From: Pseudomonas shahriarae
GTDB lineage: Bacteria; Pseudomonadota; Gammaproteobacteria; Pseudomonadales; Pseudomonadaceae
Direction of reading: 5' to 3'
NCBI RefSeq assembly: GCF_014268455.2
Contig: NZ_CP077085.1
Location: forward strand, 5,001,001-5,065,000
Length of the DNA stretch: 64,000 nucleotides
Part shown: piece after piece, positions 26,275 to 36,033 of the stretch
Position numbering within the stretch: position 1 is the stretch's first letter
How the letters are laid out: each line of letters opens with the position of its first letter
Notes under the pieces: generated by a model
The model's database searches: none
What the model saw: only the letters and a program-made list of their open reading frames with translations
Told to the model about the DNA's origin: nothing
Made by a program: the position numbers and the translations under genes

Positions 26275-27411
26275 ATGCTTAACGGACGCGACCCGCGCAT
26301 CGACTTTTTTCGAGGCCTGGCGTTGATTTTCATTTTTTGGGATCACGTGCCTCACAACCCCCTTGGTCAGATCACCCTGCGTAACGTCGGCTTCAGCGAT
26401 GCCGCCGAAGTCTTCGTGTTCCTCGCCGGCTACGCCTCGATACTGGCCTACAGCAAAGTGTTGCAGCGCGAAGGTTTTTGGATGGCCAGCCTGAAAATCC
26501 TGCGCCGTACCTGGGTGTTGTATGTGGTGCATATTTTCTTGCTGGCGATGCTGATGGGCATCGTCTTCTTCGCCAACAGCAAGGTGGAGACCCGCGACCT
26601 GGTCCAGGAAATGGGCCTCACGCACTTCATCACCAACCCGCAGCAAGCCCTGACCGATGAATTGCTGCTGCGCTTCAAGCCCAACCTGATGGACCCGCTG
26701 CCGCTGTACATCGTGTTGCTGCTCGGTTTGCCGCTGGTGCTGCCGGTACTGGTGCGCGCGCCCCTGGCGGTGGTGGCGGTGTCGCTGGTGGTGTACCTGC
26801 TGGCGCCCAAGTTGGGCTGGAACCTGGCGGCGATTGCCGATGGCGTGTGGTACTTCAACCCGGTGACCTGGCAGTTATTGTTCGTGCTCGGCGGCGCGGC
26901 GGCAATCCGCGCCGGGCAGCCCCATGCACCTGAGACCCGGCCGTTGCAGCGACAACCGCTGTTTCTTGCCGCCGCCACCTACACACTGCTGGCCGGCGTG
27001 ATTACCGTGTCCTGGCGCTGGCCCGAGATCCACGATGAGCTGATGCCCGCCGCCTTGAGCAACCTGCTGTACCCGATCAGCAAGACCGATCTGTCGCCGG
27101 TGCGCCTGCTGCACTTCCTCGCCCTGGCCTATGTCACCGCCAAGCTGCTGCCCGGCCGCGCCTGGACACAAAACTGGCTGGCGCAACAAAGCTGCCGCAT
27201 GGGGCGCTATTCCCTGGAAGTGTTCTGCCTGGGGGTCTTACTGGCGCCGCTGGCGGATATGCTCAACGCCCAGGTCGACGACGCCTGGCCGATGCAGATA
27301 TTCAGTGCACTGCTGGGCCTGGCGTTGATGGCTGGGCTGGCGGCATGGCTGGAGTTCAACAAGCAACTGGACCAGGCCCGGCGCAGTGATGAGCGCCCCT
27401 TAAATAGTTAG
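26275..27411 (+). CDS. OpgC-domain membrane acyltransferase-like protein
   Basis: 378 residues from the ATG at 26275. Begins NGRDPRIDFFRGLALIFIFWDHVPHN, the OpgC signature, then SDAAEVFVFLAGYASILAY and about ten membrane helices. OpgC proteins succinylate or otherwise modify periplasmic glucans and other envelope glycans. Divergent from the Gtr operon, so both may modify the surface. It ends 62 bases before the giant toxin gene. Substrate not readable. Confidence 0.9.
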   Translation: MLNGRDPRIDFFRGLALIFIFWDHVPHNPLGQITLRNVGFSDAAEVFVFLAGYASILAYSKVLQREGFWMASLKILRRTWVLYVVHIFLLAMLMGIVFFANSKVETRDLVQEMGLTHFITNPQQALTDELLLRFKPNLMDPLPLYIVLLLGLPLVLPVLVRAPLAVVAVSLVVYLLAPKLGWNLAAIADGVWYFNPVTWQLLFVLGGAAAIRAGQPHAPETRPLQRQPLFLAAATYTLLAGVITVSWRWPEIHDELMPAALSNLLYPISKTDLSPVRLLHFLALAYVTAKLLPGRAWTQNWLAQQSCRMGRYSLEVFCLGVLLAPLADMLNAQVDDAWPMQIFSALLGLALMAGLAAWLEFNKQLDQARRSDERPLNS

Positions 27412-27473
27412 CCCCCGAGCCTGGGTGCGGGCTGATTCCATTTACCTTCCACTTATCGTGAAAGGTAGAGCAC

Positions 27474-30400
27474 ATGCCGACTCATCAATTACTCAACGGC
27501 CTGTCTGGCAATCTGCAATCGAGTACCGCCTGGGCCCAACAACAGGCGCTGGAGCTGATCCAGCGCAACGTTCTCCAGGCTCTCGATGGCCTGGACACCC
27601 AGGAAAAACAACGCTTTCTGCAGCTGCAACGCGACGCTCTCGCAGCCCTGGCGGCGGTTGAAACCGAGAAAGAGCGAGTGGTCCGGGCCTTCAAGACAGA
27701 CGGCCTGATGCAGTTGCGCAACCGGATCGGCGGACGCGACCCGCAGTTATACCGCTTCGAGACCACCTACCTGGAAAAGGTCGAGCAAGCCTTGCCCTGG
27801 GATCGTCAGCCGGGCAGCCACATCCGCGTGCCCCGCCGCTCCGATAGCAATCTGCGCGAAATCGAACACGTCAAGAGCATGACCTTGTGGGAAGCCGCTT
27901 GCGTGAATTTCGGCTTTACCTCCGCCATTCGCCAGGACTCCGGCTACAGCCTGGTGGACGCCAGCCGCGTGGTAGGCCCCGATGGCGATCGCAGCCTCAG
28001 CGCCCGGGCGTTCATCGCCATCGCCCGCGAGCTGGACCTGGGCCACCAGTTGCAAGTAAAAATCAAGGCCACACTCGGCGAGAGCGGCACGCTGCGCCGG
28101 TTGATGAGCGAGGCGGCGCTGGCACTCTTGCGGTTCGATGCGCTGGACGCCTGGCGCAACCGTGCCCACAACGGCATGACCCAGGCGGTATACGACAGCC
28201 TCACGGCGTTGATCGAGGGCAACGGGCCGCCCCTGGTCGTCGAGAGCCTGAGCCTGACCTCCGGCGTCACCCCCGTGATTGCCGTGCCCTTTGTGCCCTG
28301 GCAGAGTGCGATTCCCGTTCCGTTGCTGCTGATCAGAGTGGCCAGCCTCGCGGTGCTGTCCTATTTCCCCTTTCGCCCCGGCGGCGCGTTCCGCTACCAC
28401 CGCGACGCGCGCTCGGCCGAGGCTGATTTTCGCCAGCAGTTGCTCGACAGTCACCAGCAAGGCGACCTCGGCTGGTTTTCCCGCCAATTACCGCTGGTAG
28501 GCCTGTCGTTGTTCCGGCCGTTGCTGACCCAGGAACCACGCCCCGAGGGCATGAACTGGCTGGCCGGGCTTCTGTATGACGGCTTTCACAAAGCCTTCCC
28601 GGAACAGACGCTCAACGACATTCATTTCGCCACCGACCCTGCCACCGGCCCCACCGAAACCCTGCTGCAAGCCCTGACTTATCGCCAGATCCAGCGCTGC
28701 CAGGCCGATATCGACACCCTCGCCAACACCCGCTCCGAAGCCGACTGGCAAGCGCTCAAGGACGCCACCGCCGCTATCGCCAACGAAGTCCTGCAACTGT
28801 TGCTCACCCCCCTGCCCGGTGGGGTCACGGGGATGAATCGGGTCATGCAACTGGCGGTGCTCGGCAGCATGACCTACAGCGTCAGCGCAGGCCTGGATGA
28901 AGCCATCAAGGGCGACGCCAGCGGCTTCGCTTCGACCCTGACCGATGTCGCCGATCTGGCCGTCAGCGGGCGCTTGATCAGCGTTGCCGGCAAAGCCCAT
29001 CGCCAGCGCATGCTCCACTACCTGCAACAGCTGGGTAACCCGCGCAAGGTCACGCGCCCCGACGGCGTGGATGAATTGTGGAAACCCGACGCCCGCCACT
29101 ACGCCCATGACCAGCAATACCTGCTCGAAGGTAAAAGTACCGATGCCCTGTGCGTGTTCACCGTACAAGGCAGGCAGTACGTCAAACTGCACCACGAGCG
29201 CCAGACCCTGGTGGCCGAGGTCATCCACGACCAGCACAATCAGCGCTACGTGCTCAAGAACAGCCGCAGCGCCTACAAGCCTGCGATTGTGTTTGCCCCG
29301 CACCTGCAAGCCTGGACCTTCGACTTGCACCACACCCGAGACCTGTCGGATACGCAGTTGCTGCAACAGATGCTGCACAATGGTTCGTCGATCATCTCCC
29401 CGGTCGACCTGGAACGGATGCTGCGCAGCACCGCCACCTCCCGCGCCATCCTGGAAAATGTCTGGCGCGGCGCACCGCCCCCCCTGAACCTGATCGAAGG
29501 CGTGCGGCGCCTGCAGGCCGATCAGGTGATCCAGCAGATTATCGAACACTTCCACGAAGCCGGTTATTTGCCCCCCTATGGCGATAGCGTGGTGCTGTGC
29601 CTGCTGACCCAACTGCCCGAGTGGCCCGCCGCAGTCCTGTTGAGCATCAGCGACCCACAACGCTCAGTGATCGAAACCTTTGGCAAGACTGAACAGCGGG
29701 TGCCTGGGTTGACGACCCTGACAATCGTGCGCAACGAAGACGGCAGTTACCAGGCCGAACGTTATCGCGGCCAGCCGCGCTACCGCGCCGCCCCCCTGCT
29801 GGACCTGGTCATCAGCCTGCAGCCCGACACCTCGCAACTGGGCCTGACGGAGCAAGCCGATGCCACGCCCGCCCAGCGGATCATGGCAGTGCGCCGTGCC
29901 GTTGTAGACCTGGCACGGCGCGAACGCACGGCCTTGTTCGCGGCCCTGGTGAACTACGCCAGTTATGAAAAAAGCGAGCAACTGCCGCCCCCCACTGTCC
30001 GGCGTTTCTTGCCGGTCAAGGCAGCAGAGCCCCTGGTGGCCGTCACCCCGCTGCTGAAAAAAATGCGCGACCTCAACAGCCCATTGTCACCGGCACTGCT
30101 CCAACGGCTGCTGGAACAGCATCCACTGAGCCCAAGCCAACAACAGGCCTACCTGCGTGGCGGGCTTTTGCCAACGGCCTTTTATGAGCTGTTGGACACT
30201 CACCGCACCGCCCTGCGCATCGACGCCGCCATCGACGCGCTGTATCACCCCCGTCAGTTCAACAACGACGCCGATCAATGGGCCAGGGAGTTCGCTTCCG
30301 CCTTGATACAGCAACGTCTCAAACGCAGATTCGTCATCACCGAAGTGATCGCTGACACCATCGCCAGCCCTTATGTCTCCAGCGGCCCCGACGACCTCAC

Positions 30401-33400
30401 CGTGGAACTGCGCCACTTCGGCGAAGGCGTCTACGAGGCCTATGACATGCGCAATGCCGGCACGATTGCCGTGTCACCGGCGGTGGACAGCTTCTACCTG
30501 GCCATTGGCTCAGTGCTGCAACCCCATGAACGGCAGCTACTCAGCATGAGCAGCGAAACCGATGCCCTGGGCCTGCGCGCTACCCTGGGCGACTACATGA
30601 GCAACCAGCGCGGCCCTTCAGGCTTTGTCAGGCTGGCCAACGGTTCGCTGGCGCAGTACGAACACACCCTGTCCTTGCCACACAAACTGCAGCTCGATGC
30701 CCTGGGCCTGCTTCCCCTCAGCGGTGACCATTACCTGCCCCTGTTTGGCTCCTGGTATCGGATCATCTATGACAGACGGGTATTCAAGTGGCGGCTCATG
30801 CATCCGCAAAAGGTCGGCGTCGACACCCCGACCCTGGAGCACAACGGTGAAGGTGCCTGGCGCCTGTCCAGCGAGAACCCGATGAGCTGGGATGACCACA
30901 GCCTGCTCTATCGCCTCGGCAGCGACCACTACGCATTCCCCAAGGATATGGCCACGTCCATTCTCGCCCTGACCGACACCCCGCCCCATGTATTGCGCCA
31001 GATACACCGTAGCAATCGGGCATCGCCGCCGCTGCTGGCCGATACGTGCAAGCGCTTGCGCATCGACCAGGAAATCAACCGGTTCATCGAGGCGATGTAT
31101 GCCCTGCCCAGCAACCCTTTCGCCCGTCCGGACCTGCAATTGCTGGTGATTACCAGCCTGCCCGGATGGCCCGACACCCACGTGTTGCAGATTGTCGACC
31201 GCGATAATCGCGTCACCCACCAATACCCCGAGCACCAGCGGCCCGACAACCAGGTGGTGACGGTCACCGATGCGCAGTTCAAAAGTGCCCGGCTGCTCGA
31301 GGCCATCGTCCCCCACGATGACGTTATCGAGGGCCTCCTGGGGCAGGTCCCCAAGACCACCGAGCAGCGTCTGGTCCAACTGGTCACCCGGATCGTCGAG
31401 TACACCGAACGGGAGCGGGCGCAACTCCTCAAGTCTTTGTACCGACGCAGCGAGTCCGGCGGCACCGAGCAAGAGCGGCGTTTCAAGGCCAAACACCCGG
31501 AACTGCCCACCAGCACGGTCAAGGCGATCCTGGGCCAGGCCTCGTCACGGGAGCTCAGACAACTGCATAAGCACAACCAATTGAGCCTGCGCCTGGCGGA
31601 ACAGGCGCGCACAAGTGCCCACGACTTGCGCCTGAACCGTGCGTACGAAGGCCTGTATGTGGATGCCTGCGCCAATGCCGACAGCGACCGGATCACCCTG
31701 TACCTGCTGCGACTCCTGCCCGCCTGGCCGAAAACCCTGCGCATTGATATTCGCGAATGGGACAACCAGGGACGCTTGCTGGAAACGGCAGGGCATCTGG
31801 TGGGGACATCACGCAAGACGATCGCCAGGACCAACCGGGGGTATCAGGCCTATGACCAACAGGGCGAACCGCTGGGCCAGCCATCGAACAGATTGCTGCG
31901 GGTCATTCTCAGTACCTTGTCTGCTGCCGAGCAGAGCTTGCTTCAGGTTGACACCCAAAGCGGTATCGCCGAGCTGCAGTACCAGCTTGCCGAACTGGCC
32001 TTCGCCCGCCGTATTGAAATCAAGGGTCTGCTGGACATCCCACACCTGCAACCCTGGATGCAACCGGCGATGGGCGTTGACCGTTCGTTCCTGGTGTATC
32101 CGTTATGGCAACGAATCTGGCCTTTTCGCGGCCCCCGGCCACCGGACCTGGTGGCCAAGGTCCAAGAGCTGTACCCCCATTTCAACAACGACGATGCACG
32201 GCGACTGCTGCAGTCATTGAACATGAGCGACCCAGAAAAACTGCTCGAGCTGGAACGCCGCCAGGCGGAGTATCAGGCCATGGATGTGGAGCTGTCGCGC
32301 TGGAGTGAAACCCTGTTGCCGACCGACAACGAGCTCAACGATCCCCTGGGCATGAACCGCGGAAGGCGACGCCATATTGCCTACCAACTGCGCAGCGCAT
32401 GGCGTCAGGAAAACGCTACGTTTTACATCGCCGGGCTATTCAACGTGCCCTCGCTGGAGTTGCAACTGGACGACGAAGGCTTGCCTCCTGCGTCATTCCT
32501 GACGGGCACCACCGGCTTCAATCACATTGAATACCTGCGGATTTCCGGCAATGCGTTCCCTGCGACAGGGTCGGAGTTTCTTGGCAAGTTCACCCAGCTC
32601 AAGGCATTGCGCATTGATTGTCGCCTGACTGAACTGCCCCAGGCGATCACCGACATGACCACACTTACCCACCTTGACCTGAACGACAACGACCTGCACT
32701 TGACCCAAGAGTCTGTGCAACGCCTGGCAAGCATGGTCAACCTGCAGAAACTCGATCTGAACGATAATCCGGACCTGACCCTCGTACCGGATGTCAGCCG
32801 GATGCTGCAAATGAATACCTTGCACCTGGCCAATACAGGCATCACTCAGTGGCCCATCGGCGCCAGCGCCCTGCCAAGCCTGACAGAACTGCACTTGCAG
32901 GCAAACGGGATCACCACCATCCCTGAAGAGGTTTTCACCAACCCATGGCTGCAAACTGCCAATCGCAACACCCTGCTCCATGAAAACCCGTTGTCCGCCG
33001 AGACCCTGGCGCGCATCGACACATACCGCCTGGATACCGGCATCCGCCTGGGCGGGCAACTTCGCACACCGGCCCATGCTCCCGTAGCGGCAAACGACCT
33101 CGACACCTGGCTGACAGGCGTCGCGGCACAAGACGTGCCCGCCCGCCGAGAGCTGTGGGAACAGTTGAAAGCGAATGAAACCGCCAGGGCCGATGATGTG
33201 TTCCGGGTGCTGCGTGACCTGAAGCGAACCCACGCCTATCGCCACACGGCATCGAGGGCGCGCCTGACCGAGCGGGTCTGGACCTTGCTGATCGCCATGG
33301 GCGAGTCGACGCAACTGCGCAACGCGGTCTGCCTCAATACCTATGGTTCAGGCAATTGCGGCGACAGCGTCCTGTTGGCATTTACCAACATGGAGCTGCA

Positions 33401-33962
33401 TCACCGGATCCATCAGGCCAAGCAGCAGCCAAGGAGTTACCTGGCCGACAGGGCATTGCTGGAGCTGGCCAAGAGCTGCTTTTACCTGAACCAGCTGGAT
33501 CACTTTTGCGACCGGTTTATTCTTGAGCGCGAGCAGGCAGGGCTTGAAGTCGACCCCGCCGAGGTCACCGTTTACCTGCGGGACAAACTGGCCCGTGAAT
33601 TCAACCTGCCGTTTTATCCACTGGCGTTGCTGTACACCGTGGATGATTACGTCACCGACGAGGTGGTCAATGAAGCGCGCAGGAGTCTGCGGGCACTCGG
33701 CCAGTCACCGGCGTTGCAGGAAGCAATCTTGATGACCGACTTCTGGGTCGAGTATCTGGCCAGCAGCGAGCCGGAAGCGTTTTTCACCGTCAAGGGCACC
33801 ATCGCTTACAAAGTCGGCGCGCTGAATCAGGAGTTTCCGACCAAGGACTCGGATGAGTATTGGACCCGCCACCAGCAACTGCTCGACGAGGAAACGGCCG
33901 AACAGAACCGCCTTGTGCGTCAGTTGACCGAGGGCACGCAACGGACGTTGATGCACGTCTGA
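27474..33962 (+). CDS. Giant LRR-NEL toxin/effector (DUF6543 type)
   Basis: 2162 residues from the ATG at 27474; no signal peptide. The long N-terminal and central part resembles Pseudomonas dermonecrotic-toxin-like (DUF6543) proteins. It contains four related units with landmarks at 714 (LPEWPAAVL), about 920-960, 1229 (LPGWPDTHV) and 1415 (LPAWPKTL). Leucine-rich repeats occupy about 1680-1845 (LTELPQAITDMTTLTHLDLN, LQKLDLNDNP). The C-terminus (about 1870-2160) resembles the NEL E3 ubiquitin ligase domain of IpaH/SspH effectors, with the catalytic Cys1962 in GNCGDSVLLAF. It probably ubiquitinates a eukaryotic host protein after delivery. No secretion genes lie in the window. Confidence 0.88.
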   Translation: MPTHQLLNGLSGNLQSSTAWAQQQALELIQRNVLQALDGLDTQEKQRFLQLQRDALAALAAVETEKERVVRAFKTDGLMQLRNRIGGRDPQLYRFETTYLEKVEQALPWDRQPGSHIRVPRRSDSNLREIEHVKSMTLWEAACVNFGFTSAIRQDSGYSLVDASRVVGPDGDRSLSARAFIAIARELDLGHQLQVKIKATLGESGTLRRLMSEAALALLRFDALDAWRNRAHNGMTQAVYDSLTALIEGNGPPLVVESLSLTSGVTPVIAVPFVPWQSAIPVPLLLIRVASLAVLSYFPFRPGGAFRYHRDARSAEADFRQQLLDSHQQGDLGWFSRQLPLVGLSLFRPLLTQEPRPEGMNWLAGLLYDGFHKAFPEQTLNDIHFATDPATGPTETLLQALTYRQIQRCQADIDTLANTRSEADWQALKDATAAIANEVLQLLLTPLPGGVTGMNRVMQLAVLGSMTYSVSAGLDEAIKGDASGFASTLTDVADLAVSGRLISVAGKAHRQRMLHYLQQLGNPRKVTRPDGVDELWKPDARHYAHDQQYLLEGKSTDALCVFTVQGRQYVKLHHERQTLVAEVIHDQHNQRYVLKNSRSAYKPAIVFAPHLQAWTFDLHHTRDLSDTQLLQQMLHNGSSIISPVDLERMLRSTATSRAILENVWRGAPPPLNLIEGVRRLQADQVIQQIIEHFHEAGYLPPYGDSVVLCLLTQLPEWPAAVLLSISDPQRSVIETFGKTEQRVPGLTTLTIVRNEDGSYQAERYRGQPRYRAAPLLDLVISLQPDTSQLGLTEQADATPAQRIMAVRRAVVDLARRERTALFAALVNYASYEKSEQLPPPTVRRFLPVKAAEPLVAVTPLLKKMRDLNSPLSPALLQRLLEQHPLSPSQQQAYLRGGLLPTAFYELLDTHRTALRIDAAIDALYHPRQFNNDADQWAREFASALIQQRLKRRFVITEVIADTIASPYVSSGPDDLTVELRHFGEGVYEAYDMRNAGTIAVSPAVDSFYLAIGSVLQPHERQLLSMSSETDALGLRATLGDYMSNQRGPSGFVRLANGSLAQYEHTLSLPHKLQLDALGLLPLSGDHYLPLFGSWYRIIYDRRVFKWRLMHPQKVGVDTPTLEHNGEGAWRLSSENPMSWDDHSLLYRLGSDHYAFPKDMATSILALTDTPPHVLRQIHRSNRASPPLLADTCKRLRIDQEINRFIEAMYALPSNPFARPDLQLLVITSLPGWPDTHVLQIVDRDNRVTHQYPEHQRPDNQVVTVTDAQFKSARLLEAIVPHDDVIEGLLGQVPKTTEQRLVQLVTRIVEYTERERAQLLKSLYRRSESGGTEQERRFKAKHPELPTSTVKAILGQASSRELRQLHKHNQLSLRLAEQARTSAHDLRLNRAYEGLYVDACANADSDRITLYLLRLLPAWPKTLRIDIREWDNQGRLLETAGHLVGTSRKTIARTNRGYQAYDQQGEPLGQPSNRLLRVILSTLSAAEQSLLQVDTQSGIAELQYQLAELAFARRIEIKGLLDIPHLQPWMQPAMGVDRSFLVYPLWQRIWPFRGPRPPDLVAKVQELYPHFNNDDARRLLQSLNMSDPEKLLELERRQAEYQAMDVELSRWSETLLPTDNELNDPLGMNRGRRRHIAYQLRSAWRQENATFYIAGLFNVPSLELQLDDEGLPPASFLTGTTGFNHIEYLRISGNAFPATGSEFLGKFTQLKALRIDCRLTELPQAITDMTTLTHLDLNDNDLHLTQESVQRLASMVNLQKLDLNDNPDLTLVPDVSRMLQMNTLHLANTGITQWPIGASALPSLTELHLQANGITTIPEEVFTNPWLQTANRNTLLHENPLSAETLARIDTYRLDTGIRLGGQLRTPAHAPVAANDLDTWLTGVAAQDVPARRELWEQLKANETARADDVFRVLRDLKRTHAYRHTASRARLTERVWTLLIAMGESTQLRNAVCLNTYGSGNCGDSVLLAFTNMELHHRIHQAKQQPRSYLADRALLELAKSCFYLNQLDHFCDRFILEREQAGLEVDPAEVTVYLRDKLAREFNLPFYPLALLYTVDDYVTDEVVNEARRSLRALGQSPALQEAILMTDFWVEYLASSEPEAFFTVKGTIAYKVGALNQEFPTKDSDEYWTRHQQLLDEETAEQNRLVRQLTEGTQRTLMHV

Positions 33963-33970
33963 AGCGCGAC

Positions 33971-34001
33971 TGGCCTGCCTGTGAAGCAAACAGGCAGGCC
34001 A
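33971..34001. terminator. Bidirectional hairpin between toxin and permease genes
   Basis: A perfect 12-base stem, TGGCCTGCCTGT with ACAGGCAGGCCA, around a GAAGCAA loop. There is no T-tract, but the position between convergent genes suits a terminator serving both. Confidence 0.75.
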
Positions 34002-34013
34002 GGGGTCAGGGGA

Positions 34014-35432
34014 TTACGCCGAACGTTGCGCGCCAAGACCGTCCTGGGTCGGCTGCAGCTTGAACACGTAGAACAGCACGGTCAGGAATACCAGGAACAC
34101 CGGGCCCACATACAGCGCCACGCGGGTATCCGGGAAGTAAGCCATCAGGCCCACCACCAGTACCAGGAACGCCAGGGCCAGGTACGAACTGACCGGGTAC
34201 AGCCACATGCGGTACTTCAGGGCCTTCTGTTCGGCCGGGCTCAGGCTCTTACGGAACTTGAGCTGGGCCAGCAGGATCATCACCCAGGTCCAGATCGCAC
34301 CGAAGGTGGCGATGGAGGTGACCCATACGAAGACCTTGTCCGGTACCAGGTAGTTGGCCAACACCCCCAGCAGCAGGGCGAAGATCGACAACAGCAGGGC
34401 CTTGCGCGGCACGCCGTTGCTGGAGGTGGTACCGAAGGTCGCCGGGGCCTGGCCGTTCTGCGCCAGGCTGTAGAGCATGCGCCCGGTGCTGAAAATCCCG
34501 CCGTTGCAGGACGACAGCGCGGCGGTGATCACCACGAAGTTGATGATGCCGGCAGCCGTCTTGATGCCAAGACGCTCGAAGGTCATCACAAACGGGCTGC
34601 CCTGGGTGCCGATTTCATTCCACGGGTAGATCGACAGGATCACGAACAACGCGCCGACGTAGAACAACAGAATGCGCCAGAACACCGAGCCGATGGCATT
34701 GGGGATGGTCTTCTGCGGGTTCTTCGCTTCACCGGCGGTCAGGCCGATCATTTCCACGCCGAGGTAGGCAAACATCACCATCTGCAGGGACATCAACACG
34801 CCCTGCACGCCATTGGGCATAAAGCCGCCGTGGGCCCACAGGTTGGAAATCCCCAGCGCCACGCCGTCGTTACCGAAACCAAAGGCAATGATGCCGACAC
34901 CGCCGATAACCATGGCAATGATGGTGACGATCTTGATCAGGGCGAACCAGAACTCGAACTCACCGAAGGCTTTTACCGCGATCAGGTTGATCGTGCCCAT
35001 GCTGATCAGAGCCGCCAGGGCCCAGATCCAGCGCGGCGTATCGGGGAACCACACGCCCATATACACGGCAACGGCGGTGATTTCCGCAACGCAGGTCACC
35101 AGCCAGAGGAACCAGTAGTTCCAGCCGGTAAGAAAGCCCGCCAACGGGCCGAGGTAATCCTGGGCATAACGGCTGAAGGAACCGGCCACCGGGTTATGTA
35201 CGGCCATCTCACCGAGGGCGCGCATGATCACCAGGATCGCCAGGCCACCAATGATGTAGGACAGCATGATTGCCGGGCCGGCCATCTCGATGGCCTTGGC
35301 CGAACCGAGGAACAGACCGACACCGATACAGGCGCCGAGCGCCATCAAGCGAATATGCCGTTCGCCGAGTTCGCGTTTGAGCGGACCGCCTTGAGCGGTC
35401 TCGCCATGGGGCAGATGGTTGCCAACAGGCAT
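34014..35432 (-). CDS. Amino acid permease (APC family, ProY/CycA-like)
   Basis: 472 residues, about twelve helices. The N-terminal segment LKRELGERHIRLMALGACIGVGLFLGSAKAI is the APC amino acid transporter signature, with PFVMTFERLGIKTAAGIINFVVITAALSSCNGGIFSTGRMLY in the middle. The group includes ProY, CycA, AroP, GabP and HutT; the sequence does not settle which amino acid is carried. It has a 600-base upstream gap with a NtrC-like palindrome, consistent with nitrogen control. Confidence 0.92.
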   Translation of the reverse strand: MPVGNHLPHGETAQGGPLKRELGERHIRLMALGACIGVGLFLGSAKAIEMAGPAIMLSYIIGGLAILVIMRALGEMAVHNPVAGSFSRYAQDYLGPLAGFLTGWNYWFLWLVTCVAEITAVAVYMGVWFPDTPRWIWALAALISMGTINLIAVKAFGEFEFWFALIKIVTIIAMVIGGVGIIAFGFGNDGVALGISNLWAHGGFMPNGVQGVLMSLQMVMFAYLGVEMIGLTAGEAKNPQKTIPNAIGSVFWRILLFYVGALFVILSIYPWNEIGTQGSPFVMTFERLGIKTAAGIINFVVITAALSSCNGGIFSTGRMLYSLAQNGQAPATFGTTSSNGVPRKALLLSIFALLLGVLANYLVPDKVFVWVTSIATFGAIWTWVMILLAQLKFRKSLSPAEQKALKYRMWLYPVSSYLALAFLVLVVGLMAYFPDTRVALYVGPVFLVFLTVLFYVFKLQPTQDGLGAQRSA

Positions 35433-36033
35433 AGGGGTACAACCTCATTTTGTTATTGGATATGAACCACCGAGTGTCCGGCATCACGGCGGATCGCCAC
35501 GACGCCCTCCTGCCAGGCTGCCTTTTGGGCAAACCTGCCTGGCCCTAGAAACCGGGCCCGCTCAGCGGGGGTGCAGTATAAAAAGCCATGAGCAGGGCTT
35601 TTCACTCAATAAACAGCAAGATTCAGCGAGAACTCTCGGCAAAAGCGCCTTTTACGGAGGAGCATCACCTGGGCAATGTAGGAATTGCCTTCATTAAACG
35701 GCGGCGAGTATTGCACAAGGATGGTGCACAGTCATGCCCCTACCTTTGGCGGATTTACCTGCGGGGATGGCTCTAGGACGGGCCTTCCCTGCGGTGTGCT
35801 GGCGTGGGGGCTTGTCCCCTTGCCTGACCACCGCTCGCGGTGTTTGCAGACATTCAGAGGGCTGGCTGTAAACAACGGGTATGCACACCCACCCAAACAA
35901 CTGCACAGGAGAGATAGGTAGATCCCCCCGCACCACGCCACGTGCATTCGGCCAAAATCTCACACTCCACACAAATCCTTCCTACACGCCTACCAGCGTC
36001 TAAGCTTCAGACAAGTCCGATCAATCTGCGTGA
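35433..36033. other. 600-base intergenic region without genes
   Basis: Divergent gap between the permease and the penicillin-binding protein gene. Short open frames here lack coding character and ribosome sites. A minus-strand TATACT near 35575-35580 is a plausible -10 for the permease. A palindrome at 35712-35728 is listed separately. Nothing else was recognised. Confidence 0.6.
35712..35728. promoter_or_regulatory. NtrC-like binding palindrome
   Basis: TGCACAAGGATGGTGCA matches the NtrC consensus TGCACCA-N3-TGGTGCA with one mismatch. It lies 280 bases upstream of the permease ATG. I found no sigma-54 promoter with the required 10-base GG-GC spacing on either strand between it and the genes, so its role is uncertain. 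Confidence 0.45.

Noticed and set aside
35566..35585. Sigma-54 promoter for the permease
   Set aside because: Minus-strand GGC...TGCA has 11 instead of 10 bases between GG and GC, which RpoN does not tolerate well.
35685..35921. Small gene of 78 codons in the intergenic gap
   Set aside because: No ribosome site, no family resemblance, and it spans the NtrC-like palindrome.
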